NCBI GenBank assembly: GCA_029880425.1
Contig: JAOUOK010000164.1
Coordinates: 1 to 5,422, forward strand
From: Gammaproteobacteria bacterium
GTDB taxonomy: Bacteria > Pseudomonadota > Gammaproteobacteria > UBA6429 > Thiohalophilaceae
Length of the DNA stretch: 5,422 nucleotides
Direction: 5' to 3'
Shown: positions 1 to 5,422 of the stretch, piece by piece
Layout: each line of letters opens with the position of its first letter
Numbering within the stretch: the stretch's first letter is position 1
Notes under the pieces: generated by a model
The model's input: the letters and a program-made list of their open reading frames with translations, nothing else
Database searches by the model: none
Told to the model about the DNA's origin: nothing
Position numbers and translations under genes: made by a program

Positions 1-481
1 CAAACAAAAGATCTGATAACCGGTTTAAATAGCGAATACTAAAAGGACTGACGGTTTCCTGTTTCGCTAAACTAACCACACGGCGTTCCGCGCGGCGGCA
101 TACTGTGCGAGCCAGGTGACAGGACGATGTGGCATGACCACCGGCGGGCAAGATAAATTCTTTAAGGTTGGGTAAGTCAGAATTTAAATCATCGAGTGTT
201 GTTTCAAGATAAGTAATATAGGAATCATCTAATGCCGTATGGCCCGGTATACAAAGTTCACCACCCAGGTCAAAAAGGTGATGCTGAACCAGGTTAAAAC
301 TAGTCGATATCTTTCCAGGTAGATCATGGGCGAGAATCATACCTATAATACTGTTAAGTTCATCTACCGTACCAAAGGCTTCTACACGTATGTGATCCTT
401 GTCGACACGAGAGCCATCACCTAAACCGGTGTCACCTTTATCGCCGGTACGGGTATAAATTTTTGATAACCTGTTTCCCAT
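1..481 (-). CDS. PduO-type ATP:cob(I)alamin adenosyltransferase (partial, C-terminus beyond window)
   Basis: This enzyme transfers the 5'-deoxyadenosyl group of ATP to cob(I)alamin, giving adenosylcobalamin in the cytoplasm. The 160 visible residues begin at ATG 481-479. Family hallmarks are all present: the N-terminal ATP-binding stretch YTRTGDKGDTGLGDG (residues 9-23), VDELNSIIG shortly after it, the arginine-rich active-site helix ARTVCRRAERRVV (124-136), and the start of the last conserved helix, RYLNRLSDLLF (150-160). In human MMAB, the homologous enzyme, the arginine/glutamate cluster of that helix is needed for activity. Family members are usually about 185-195 residues, so some 25-35 are missing off the left edge; nothing suggests a broken gene. 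The start is supported by AAGGA eight bases upstream, inside the end of tonB. Only five bases separate it from the tonB stop, so it is very probably cotranscribed with btuB-tonB under the cobalamin riboswitch. It is the PduO/MMAB fold type, not the unrelated CobA/BtuR type. Confidence 0.95.
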   Translation of the reverse strand, partial: MGNRLSKIYTRTGDKGDTGLGDGSRVDKDHIRVEAFGTVDELNSIIGMILAHDLPGKISTSFNLVQHHLFDLGGELCIPGHTALDDSYITYLETTLDDLNSDLPNLKEFILPAGGHATSSCHLARTVCRRAERRVVSLAKQETVSPFSIRYLNRLSDLLF

Positions 482-486
482 ATTAA

Positions 487-1086
487 TTATCCTTCATTAA
501 TCTTAAAGTAAATGGGTAGTTCTATATTAACTGAATTATAGTCCATTGATTTTTTACTAATATTTATGTGATTGACCTTTGAAATGGTTTTTAGAGCAGC
601 TTCATCAAGGATCCTGTAACCAGATGAATGTAAAATCTTATGATGCGTTATTTTTCCATCATTATTGATAATGAAGGAAAGAGTAACTTTTCCTTGCCAA
701 CCATTATGTTTAGCTATTCTAGGGTAATAAAAATTAGCATTTATTTTTGAGCGTAATTGTTGTTTTACCTGATACCAGTTGATGGCTTCTTTAGTTACCT
801 CAGTATTTTCTTTGACGGACACTTTTTTTATTAGTGTTTTACTGTTATTTTTAACAGAAGGAACTTTTTCTTTAATAAAATTTTTATCAGCCTCATTTGA
901 AATCTGTTTTTCATGTTTTGCTTCACCAGTTGATGGCGAAATGATTTGGACAGCAATGGTTACATTTTCTGGGTGGGTTTTAGTTTCTTGCGATACTATA
1001 TGTATTAAATAAACATGAAAGAGTAGTGACAGGACAAGAAGTCCTGTCATACGTGGCTTTGAACTTATATGATTCCGCTGATGCAT
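487..1086 (-). CDS. tonB: TonB-family energy transducer, probably dedicated to BtuB
   Basis: This protein would couple the inner-membrane proton gradient (through ExbB/ExbD) to opening of the BtuB plug. It has 199 residues. A short cytoplasmic N-terminus is followed by one transmembrane segment (about 14-32) with S20 and H24 in the S-x3-H spacing of the essential Ser16/His20 of E. coli TonB. A periplasmic spacer (33-104) leads to a TonB C-terminal domain (about 108-197) with NFYYPRIAKHNGWQGKV (118-134), a region of typical strand pattern, and SSGYRILDEAAL (154-165). The spacer is unusual: about 12 Lys and 9 Glu but only 3 Pro, instead of the Pro-Glu/Pro-Lys repeats typical of TonB. The ATG overlaps the btuB stop by one base (TAATG) and has no well-placed Shine-Dalgarno, so translation is probably coupled to btuB. 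A second ATG (codon 13, 1050-1048) would shorten the N-terminus but also lacks a ribosome binding site. ExbB and ExbD are not in the window. Another TonB paralogue serving a different receptor cannot be excluded, but position points to BtuB. Confidence 0.9.
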   Translation of the reverse strand: MHQRNHISSKPRMTGLLVLSLLFHVYLIHIVSQETKTHPENVTIAVQIISPSTGEAKHEKQISNEADKNFIKEKVPSVKNNSKTLIKKVSVKENTEVTKEAINWYQVKQQLRSKINANFYYPRIAKHNGWQGKVTLSFIINNDGKITHHKILHSSGYRILDEAALKTISKVNHINISKKSMDYNSVNIELPIYFKINEG

Positions 1087-2912
1087 TAGAAAATATAATT
1101 TATTCCTAAGTGTGCATTACGGCCTGGAGTGCGGTAATCGCCAGATGGACTGCTTGCTAATGTATAATCTGTATCAGCAATATTGTCTAACCGAAAATTC
1201 CACTTCAATGAATTATTAACATTATGACTATATAATAGATTAATCAGCATATATGAATCTAGTTTGATAGCACCATCCCTGTCATTTCGTTCAGATTCAG
1301 ATAATGCTTCAATAGAAAAATATTTATTCCCTAAATAACGTGTAATAGTTGTGGTTACACTTTGTCTTGCTCTGCGATCAAGTTGATTACCTGTTTCATT
1401 ATTTTTAGCGTCAAGAAATGTAATGTTAGTATCAAGTTTCCAGTCATTAATTTTATATGAAATAGTGGTTTCAAAGCCAAGAATAGATGCTGAATTTATA
1501 TTTGTAGGCATATAAGTATATTCACTTGGGGCTGTTAGAGTACCTTCCCAGTCTATGAGGTCTTCTATTTCAGTTTGATAGATGCTGGTGTTCCAGGTTA
1601 AATTTTTTGTTGGTTTTGTTTTCCAGCTAATTTCAGTACTTTTAGATGACTCTGGTTTTATATTAGTATTACCTTGAGTTATATAAGTTGTACCAAAGTA
1701 AACGCTGGTGCTGTAAGGCCAGAATAGATCATTTATAGATGGAGCTTTAAAAGCAGTAGCGTATGATAGGATTAAACGGTTTTTACCAATGGTGTGACCC
1801 CATGCAATACTGCCGGTTACTTTATTGCCAAATTCACTGTGTTTATCTGAACGAGCATTAAAAACAATATCATTATTCTGCATATTCCATTGTTGCTGCA
1901 GGTAAATTGCTGAATTATCAATTACTTGATCAATTACCCCACTATTATTTTTCGTAGCATGATCTTCCCAGTAATCGACTCCAATAGTAGTAGTATGATC
2001 ATTTATAAAAAAATCATGCTGCCAACTCGCAGATTTTCTTTTTGTAGTAATAGTTGATGGGGTGGTTGGGCTAAAAGTCGTGTATTGATCTATGGTATGC
2101 CCGATGAGAAATTTTTGATTCCATGTTTCAGAAATTGTATTTTTTAGAACAGTACTTATAACTTGTTTTTTAAACTCACTATTACCTGTGGATGTTTCAT
2201 GCTCGTTGCTACCTTGTGAGTGATTAATTCGTGCCTCTATACCAGTATCAGAATTGAGTTGTTTTTTTACAGTTGCAGTTAAGTGGCCTCGCTTGTGACC
2301 ATAATCCTCGGTGTCTAATTCTCGAGTAGGAAATCCATCTGTTGTTAATAGGCCAGCAGATAAATAATATTTCCAGTTTTCACCACCACCCGTTGTTATA
2401 TTGGTTTGTTGAGTATTGTAGCTTCCATAATTGACTGATATAGACGTTTTCTTTGATTCTCTTGTTGTAATGCTAATAACACCACCTATTGCATCTGAAC
2501 CATACAAGCTGGCACGTGGGCCATATACTATTTCAATTCTTTCTACTTGTTCCGCTAAAAGTGTCTCCCAGGCAAATTCTCCTGTTGTAGCTGAAGATGC
2601 ACGTATTCCATCAATTAAAACCAGCATATGACTGGACTCAGTGCCACGGATGAAAACAGATTGTGACTTACCAATTCCTCCTTGAGTTGTAACATTGATA
2701 CCCGCTTGAGTTTTTAATATGTCAGTTAAATTTACAGCTTGAGATGATTCAATTTCTTTGCGTGAAATAACCGTTACTGTTGCAAGACTTTCATCCACAG
2801 TTTGCGCGGTACGTGTTGCGGTAACGATAACTGGTGATTGTTCTTCTGCAGTAGCTGGAAGAGCAAGACTAGTAGCAAGAGCGGCCAGGACAACGTGTCT
2901 GGTTTTATTCAT
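1086..2912 (-). CDS. btuB: TonB-dependent outer-membrane cobalamin receptor BtuB
   Basis: This outer-membrane beta-barrel binds and imports vitamin B12 with TonB-supplied energy. It has 608 residues, close to E. coli BtuB (about 614). Residues 1-22 form a signal peptide (positive MNKTR, hydrophobic core, ALPATA then EE). The TonB box is near the mature N-terminus (VIVTATR, 28-34). The plug domain (about 36-155) has FIRGTESSHMLVLIDGIR (87-104) and VYGPRASLYGSDAIGGV (129-145), both strongly like BtuB. The barrel fills the rest and ends in a C-terminal Phe (GINYIF), as expected for BAM-assembled barrels. The frame can extend 14 codons upstream to ATG 2954, but that start lacks a ribosome binding site and would put extra residues before the signal peptide. 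ATG 2912-2910 has GAGGAAA five bases upstream and is preferred. A cobalamin riboswitch directly upstream strongly supports B12 or a related corrinoid as substrate. The gene, especially its barrel part, is AT-rich. Its TAA stop overlaps the tonB ATG by one base. Confidence 0.95.
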   Translation of the reverse strand: MNKTRHVVLAALATSLALPATAEEQSPVIVTATRTAQTVDESLATVTVISRKEIESSQAVNLTDILKTQAGINVTTQGGIGKSQSVFIRGTESSHMLVLIDGIRASSATTGEFAWETLLAEQVERIEIVYGPRASLYGSDAIGGVISITTRESKKTSISVNYGSYNTQQTNITTGGGENWKYYLSAGLLTTDGFPTRELDTEDYGHKRGHLTATVKKQLNSDTGIEARINHSQGSNEHETSTGNSEFKKQVISTVLKNTISETWNQKFLIGHTIDQYTTFSPTTPSTITTKRKSASWQHDFFINDHTTTIGVDYWEDHATKNNSGVIDQVIDNSAIYLQQQWNMQNNDIVFNARSDKHSEFGNKVTGSIAWGHTIGKNRLILSYATAFKAPSINDLFWPYSTSVYFGTTYITQGNTNIKPESSKSTEISWKTKPTKNLTWNTSIYQTEIEDLIDWEGTLTAPSEYTYMPTNINSASILGFETTISYKINDWKLDTNITFLDAKNNETGNQLDRRARQSVTTTITRYLGNKYFSIEALSESERNDRDGAIKLDSYMLINLLYSHNVNNSLKWNFRLDNIADTDYTLASSPSGDYRTPGRNAHLGINYIF

Positions 2913-2917
2913 TTTTA

Positions 2918-2974
2918 TTTCCTCGAGTAAACGCACACCCTCGTGCGTAATCATTAAGTATTCACTGGAGGAAA
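2918..2974 (-). promoter_or_regulatory. btuB ribosome binding site with complementary anti-Shine-Dalgarno segment
   Basis: The btuB Shine-Dalgarno GAGGAAA (2924-2918) is five bases before the ATG and fixes the start. About 43 bases upstream on the same RNA, TTTCCTC (2974-2968) is a perfect 7-base complement to it. Between the two is a small perfect hairpin with ACGCAC/GTGCGT arms (2948-2943 with 2936-2931) and a 6-base loop. The arrangement would bring the two arms together and hide the ribosome binding site when B12 is bound. The complementarity is seen directly; the switching role is inferred. Confidence 0.5.
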
Positions 2975-3014
2975 AACAGGGTCGGGTTATGAATCATCCG
3001 CCCGTACTCGCCCT
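2972..3014 (-). terminator. Possible riboswitch-controlled terminator hairpin
   Basis: Downstream of the aptamer, AGGG (3014-3011) and CGGG (3004-3001) can pair with CCCG (2986-2983) and CCCT (2981-2978), with an asymmetric internal loop, followed at once by G and five T (2976-2972). This resembles an intrinsic terminator but has an interrupted stem and a short T-run. The T-run is also part of the anti-Shine-Dalgarno segment, so the two mechanisms may be alternatives or may act together. Confidence 0.35.
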
Positions 3015-3032
3015 CCGCGATACACTACGATC

Positions 3033-3259
3033 ACTTCAGGCCGGTCTCCGGGCTTTCGAGTTATAAGCAAACTTACATGGAGTAAGTTGGTTATAGAGTG
3101 AATCGCCTTCCCATATCATTAGATACAGTGGCAGGGATGATTCACTTTGACTCGACTACCGTTGCGGGGGCAGCGTCGGAATTAACCAGGATAAGTTCTG
3201 GTTGCACCGACTTCTCGTTTCACTTTGCCAAAGAGAGTATTGGCTTAAGCACCTGAAGT
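3033..3259 (-). promoter_or_regulatory. Cobalamin (B12) riboswitch aptamer
   Basis: This leader-RNA aptamer senses a cobalamin, most likely adenosylcobalamin, and controls btuB and the genes behind it. The closing helix P1 is a perfect 8-bp pairing, ACTTCAGG (3259-3252) with CCTGAAGT (3040-3033). The B12 box AGCCCGGAGACCGGCC is at 3054-3039. The conserved core GACGCTGCCCCCGCAACGGTA lies within 3180-3157, preceded by GGTGCAA and AATTCC, with GTCGG/CCGAC forming the enclosing stem. Internal helices are visible: AACCAG/CTGGTT around 3200-3181, GTGAATC (3145-3139) with GATTCAC (3104-3098), and AACTTAC/GTAAGTT (3088-3082 with 3076-3070). The purine motif before GGTG reads GAGAA where GGGAA is common. 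All core elements are present in the right order, so this looks functional. Ligand binding should repress btuB-tonB-adenosyltransferase. Confidence 0.96.
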
Positions 3260-3274
3260 AGTAAAAGTGAGGCG

Positions 3275-3303
3275 ACTTTAACGGGCTTACTAAAGCATGT
3301 CAA
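3275..3303 (-). promoter_or_regulatory. Sigma70-type promoter for the riboswitch-btuB transcript
   Basis: A perfect -35 box TTGACA (3303-3298) is followed by a 17-base spacer and a -10 box TAAAGT (3280-3275, 4 of 6 matches to TATAAT). A start at the A near 3268 would begin the RNA about nine bases before riboswitch helix P1, the position expected for a dedicated promoter. The predicted leader before the btuB ATG is about 356 bases. Confidence 0.6.
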
Positions 3304-3374
3304 ATAAGACTTTTAGGAAAATCAAGAGCTTATATAGAAATACTTCAACTAAAACAGGGGCTTATATATTTTTA

Positions 3375-4142
3375 TTAATGAGAATCGGCAATAAATAAGC
3401 GCTGATCCTGGTGCAGAATTTCCTTGATGGGATGCTGGTACAGCGTACTCAAGTTGCCCGGGGTTAACACCTCGGAGCATGCTCCCTGGATAGTTTCCCC
3501 GTTTCCCGGCATTAACAGGGCATGGTCACAGTAGCGGGCAGCAAGATTGACATCATGTAAAACAAATACATTGGCGATGTCGTTACTGTTGCCAGAGAGC
3601 AGTTTCATCACTTCATGTTGATGGTGTATATCAAGATGATTAACCGGTTCATCGAGTAGACGTATGGGCGTTTGTTGTACCAGTAAAGTGGCCAGCGCCA
3701 CACGCTGGCGTTCACCCCCTGATAATGTCAGTATGGCGCGATCAGCAAAGTCATCCAGGCCGACAAGTTGTAATGCTTCAAGCACTAATTGCTTATCGTT
3801 ATCAGATTCCCATTGCCAACTTTTAATGTGGGGATGCCGTCCTATCAATACAGCTTCTAAAACCGTGCCGGGAAAATAATCTTCCTGGTGCTGTAACAGT
3901 AAAGAAACCTGTTGTGCCACCTGGCGACGCGATAACTGACTAAGATTAAGATCATTAATCAGTATATCACCCGCCTGTGATGGAAGAAGCCCGGCCAGGC
4001 TATGCAGTAAGGTTGTTTTACCGCAACCATTCATTCCCAGGATAGCCCAGTTTTCACCAGCGTTTATTCTCAGAGAGAGTTCCTGGCAGATAAGCTTCTC
4101 TGCTATTTTTATCTCGAGTTTATTACAACTTAACAGGCTCAT
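3375..4142 (-). CDS. btuD: Cobalamin ABC transporter ATPase (BtuD-type)
   Basis: This cytoplasmic ATPase would drive B12 import through BtuC. It has 255 residues (E. coli BtuD is about 249) and a complete set of ABC motifs: Walker A GMNGCGKTT (36-44), Q-loop around Q84, signature LSGGERQRV (140-148), Walker B RLLDEP (161-166), D-loop NHLD (168-171) and switch histidine H196 (VLHD). The C-terminal EVLTPGNLSTLY (224-235) resembles the same region of BtuD. Position 167 is Val (PVNHLD) where PTNHLD is common; this should not affect catalysis. The ATG overlaps the btuC stop by 4 bases (ATGA), the usual sign of translational coupling; a GGGA about 11 bases upstream is only a weak ribosome binding site. 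FecE/FhuC-type iron-siderophore ATPases are close relatives, so the substrate is assigned from context: BtuC-like partner, adjacent B12 riboswitch, btuB and adenosyltransferase. No terminator is evident after its TAA stop. Confidence 0.87.
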   Translation of the reverse strand: MSLLSCNKLEIKIAEKLICQELSLRINAGENWAILGMNGCGKTTLLHSLAGLLPSQAGDILINDLNLSQLSRRQVAQQVSLLLQHQEDYFPGTVLEAVLIGRHPHIKSWQWESDNDKQLVLEALQLVGLDDFADRAILTLSGGERQRVALATLLVQQTPIRLLDEPVNHLDIHHQHEVMKLLSGNSNDIANVFVLHDVNLAARYCDHALLMPGNGETIQGACSEVLTPGNLSTLYQHPIKEILHQDQRLFIADSH

Positions 4143-5113
4143 TGTTTTGCATCCCGTTGTAATAAATAAAGAAATAAGGGGATACCGATAAGCGCGGTAA
4201 TAATGCCAACCGGTAATTGTTGTGGGGCAATGATGGTTCTTGCCGCTGTATCAGCCGCTAAAACCAGGATACCGCCACCGAATGTTGCCGCGGGTAACAG
4301 GACACGGTGATCAGTTAAGCCTGCTAAACGTATTAAGTGTGGAACGATAAAACCTACAAAACCAATACTCCCGGCCTGTACCACGGCTGCCGCGGTGAGT
4401 AGTGAAGCAAGGATATAAATTTTTATATGCAGTTGTTTGAGGTTAATCCCCAGGGTTGCGGCAAGTTTATCACCACGGATTAAGACGTTAAGTTGTGAAG
4501 ACAACAACATGCTCAGAACTAAACCAATCATTAACGCGGTAAAGGCAAAACTGACCGAGTAGCTATAACTGAGATCACCCATCAACCAAAACAACATGCC
4601 ATGCAAATTACTCGAAGGTGAAATCGTTAAAATTAAACTGATGGCCGCGCCCCATCCGGCTGCAATCACGACACCGGTAAGTAAAAGACGTGTTGGCGTC
4701 CAGCTGCCTTTTTGGTGTGCCAGCACAAAGACCAGGAACATGGCGATAAGTGCACCGATAAAAGCCAACCCGGTTAAGCTAAAGGCACTGCTTAAACCCA
4801 GTAACATACCAATCAATACCGCCGTGGCAGCACCGCCTGAAACACCTAAAATATATGGGTCTGCGAGGGGATTACGTACCAGCACCTGCATTAAAGCACC
4901 TGCTTGTGCAAGCAAAGCGCCGGTTGCAAATGCAGCTAGCGCGCGGGGTAGGCGAAGTTCTGAAACAATCAGTGAAGAACCCTTCACGTTTGATTCAAAT
5001 AATGAAGACCATACTGTTTGCAGTGAGAGAGGGACACTGCCAATGAATAAAGAAGTTATTATGAGACACAAACTCAAGATAGCTAAAAAAATTATAAATG
5101 AAAGTGGGCGCAT
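4139..5113 (-). CDS. btuC: Cobalamin ABC transporter permease (BtuC-type, FecCD family)
   Basis: This inner-membrane permease forms the B12 translocation path with BtuD. Its 324 residues match E. coli BtuC (326). The sequence is almost entirely hydrophobic helices, consistent with about ten membrane segments. Family motifs include LRLPRALAAFATGALLAQAG (53-72), RNPLADPYILGVSGG (80-94), the ATPase-contacting loop RGDKLAATLGI (213-223), and GSIGFVGFIVPHLIRL (248-263). GLTDHRVLLP (265-274) is shared with BtuC as I remember it, more closely than with iron-siderophore permeases. The end, LPVGIITALIGIPLFLYLL (300-318), is also conserved. The ATG at 5113-5111 gives the right length and starts just before helix 1, although no clear Shine-Dalgarno precedes it. 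It is the first gene of a btuC-btuD pair. A periplasmic binding protein (BtuF) is required by this transporter type and is not adjacent on either side within the window. Substrate assignment leans on context, since FecCD-family permeases also carry siderophores and haem. Confidence 0.88.
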   Translation of the reverse strand: MRPLSFIIFLAILSLCLIITSLFIGSVPLSLQTVWSSLFESNVKGSSLIVSELRLPRALAAFATGALLAQAGALMQVLVRNPLADPYILGVSGGAATAVLIGMLLGLSSAFSLTGLAFIGALIAMFLVFVLAHQKGSWTPTRLLLTGVVIAAGWGAAISLILTISPSSNLHGMLFWLMGDLSYSYSVSFAFTALMIGLVLSMLLSSQLNVLIRGDKLAATLGINLKQLHIKIYILASLLTAAAVVQAGSIGFVGFIVPHLIRLAGLTDHRVLLPAATFGGGILVLAADTAARTIIAPQQLPVGIITALIGIPLFLYLLQRDAKQ

Positions 5114-5422
5114 TAAAATAATTAATCAGTAATATTCTAAGTAAAGTTTTTTAAAAAAGTATTGTAGCGTAATTGATAGTGCCATATATAAAAACTTATG
5201 GATATTATTGTCTGACATATTTGCTACTGATAACAGTAAAATAACCTTTAAGTGAATAACATTTAACACATGTAATATAAATCTACTGGATTAAGTTAGC
5301 AGAATTGTCACCTTCCATCCATTCTTCGAAATGCATGATATTTCTATAAATCGATACCTGCACACCTTAAAAAATCAGGCAAAAAAAGTGACGTGTCAAT
5401 AATAAAATAATAATTGTGTCAG
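5114..5422. other. AT-rich intergenic region upstream of btuC
   Basis: I see no gene, cobalamin riboswitch or tRNA in these 309 bases. No B12 box or CCCCGCAAC core is present on the minus strand, so btuC seems to lack its own riboswitch within reach. A TACAAT element (5166-5161, 5 of 6 matches to a -10 box) lies 47 bases before the btuC start but has no good -35 partner at 17-18 bases. GTGTCA occurs twice on the plus strand (5393-5398, 5416-5421), 23 bases apart, the first within the inverted repeat TGAC-N2-GTCA reading on the minus strand. A small perfect hairpin TACTG/CAGTA spans 5225-5238. None of these is strong enough for a separate regulatory call. Confidence 0.6.

Noticed and set aside
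2913..2954. Upstream ATG at 2954 extending btuB by 14 codons
   Set aside because: It has no ribosome binding site, places MITHEGVRLLEEIK before a clean signal peptide, and would make the GAGGAAA site and the regulatory hairpin coding. The start at 2912 fits better.
2758..3066. Plus-strand reading frame of about 102 codons across the btuB start and riboswitch
   Set aside because: It is a shadow of the signal peptide/plug coding sequence and the B12-box region, with no family resemblance and no ribosome binding site seen.
3375..5113. Iron-siderophore or haem ABC transporter instead of BtuCD
   Set aside because: FecCD-family proteins are similar, but the GLTDHRVLLP segment, the lengths and the immediate setting (B12 riboswitch, btuB, adenosyltransferase) favour cobalamin. 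A residual doubt is reflected in the confidence.
4596..5132. Plus-strand reading frame of about 178 codons opposite btuC
   Set aside because: It runs antisense to a well-conserved permease, and its translation has no recognisable domain or membrane pattern; it reflects the codon structure of btuC.
5144..5160. TTTTTTAAAAAA palindrome as a terminator
   Set aside because: It has only A-T pairs and no loop, so no stable hairpin is possible.
5283..5371. Short minus-strand frame ending in MHFEEWMEGDNSANLIQ, with a possible GTG start
   Set aside because: It has only about 26 codons, no well-spaced ribosome binding site and no recognised family. The same DNA also has a 23-codon frame on the other strand (5331-5402), so chance openness is likely. 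A decayed gene end cannot be excluded.

Overview
The window reads as a vitamin B12 (cobalamin) acquisition locus from a Gram-negative bacterium, most likely a gammaproteobacterium. Outer-membrane (BtuB) and TonB genes rule out a Gram-positive host, and the BtuC, BtuD and BtuB proteins resemble their enterobacterial relatives over their whole length. I cannot name a genus. All five genes lie on the minus strand, so the locus reads from right to left.

Right to left: 5422-5114 is an AT-rich non-coding stretch with no gene I can support. 5113-4139 encodes a BtuC-type inner-membrane permease, and 4142-3375 its BtuD-type ATPase, overlapping by 4 bases (ATGA). 3374-2913 is a regulatory region. It holds a promoter with a perfect TTGACA box, a complete cobalamin riboswitch aptamer (3259-3033), and an expression platform that can form either a terminator-like hairpin or an anti-Shine-Dalgarno pairing over the btuB ribosome binding site. 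2912-1086 encodes the TonB-dependent cobalamin receptor BtuB. 1086-487 encodes a small TonB energy transducer whose start codon overlaps the btuB stop by one base. 481-1 encodes a PduO-type ATP:cob(I)alamin adenosyltransferase, cut off at its C-terminus by the window edge.

Together the genes form a pathway. BtuB takes the corrinoid across the outer membrane, powered by TonB; this TonB is probably dedicated to BtuB. BtuC and BtuD move it across the inner membrane. The adenosyltransferase converts the cobalt(I) form to adenosylcobalamin, the usual ligand of this riboswitch class, which would close a feedback loop on btuB-tonB-adenosyltransferase. The periplasmic binding protein (BtuF) and the ExbB/ExbD partners of TonB are not in the window.

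The components are known families. The less usual points are a proline-poor TonB translationally coupled to btuB, the riboswitch lying inside the gene cluster (after btuCD, before btuB) rather than at its head, and a marked AT-rich composition of btuB-tonB compared with btuD. I see no mobile element, CRISPR array, tRNA or rRNA.
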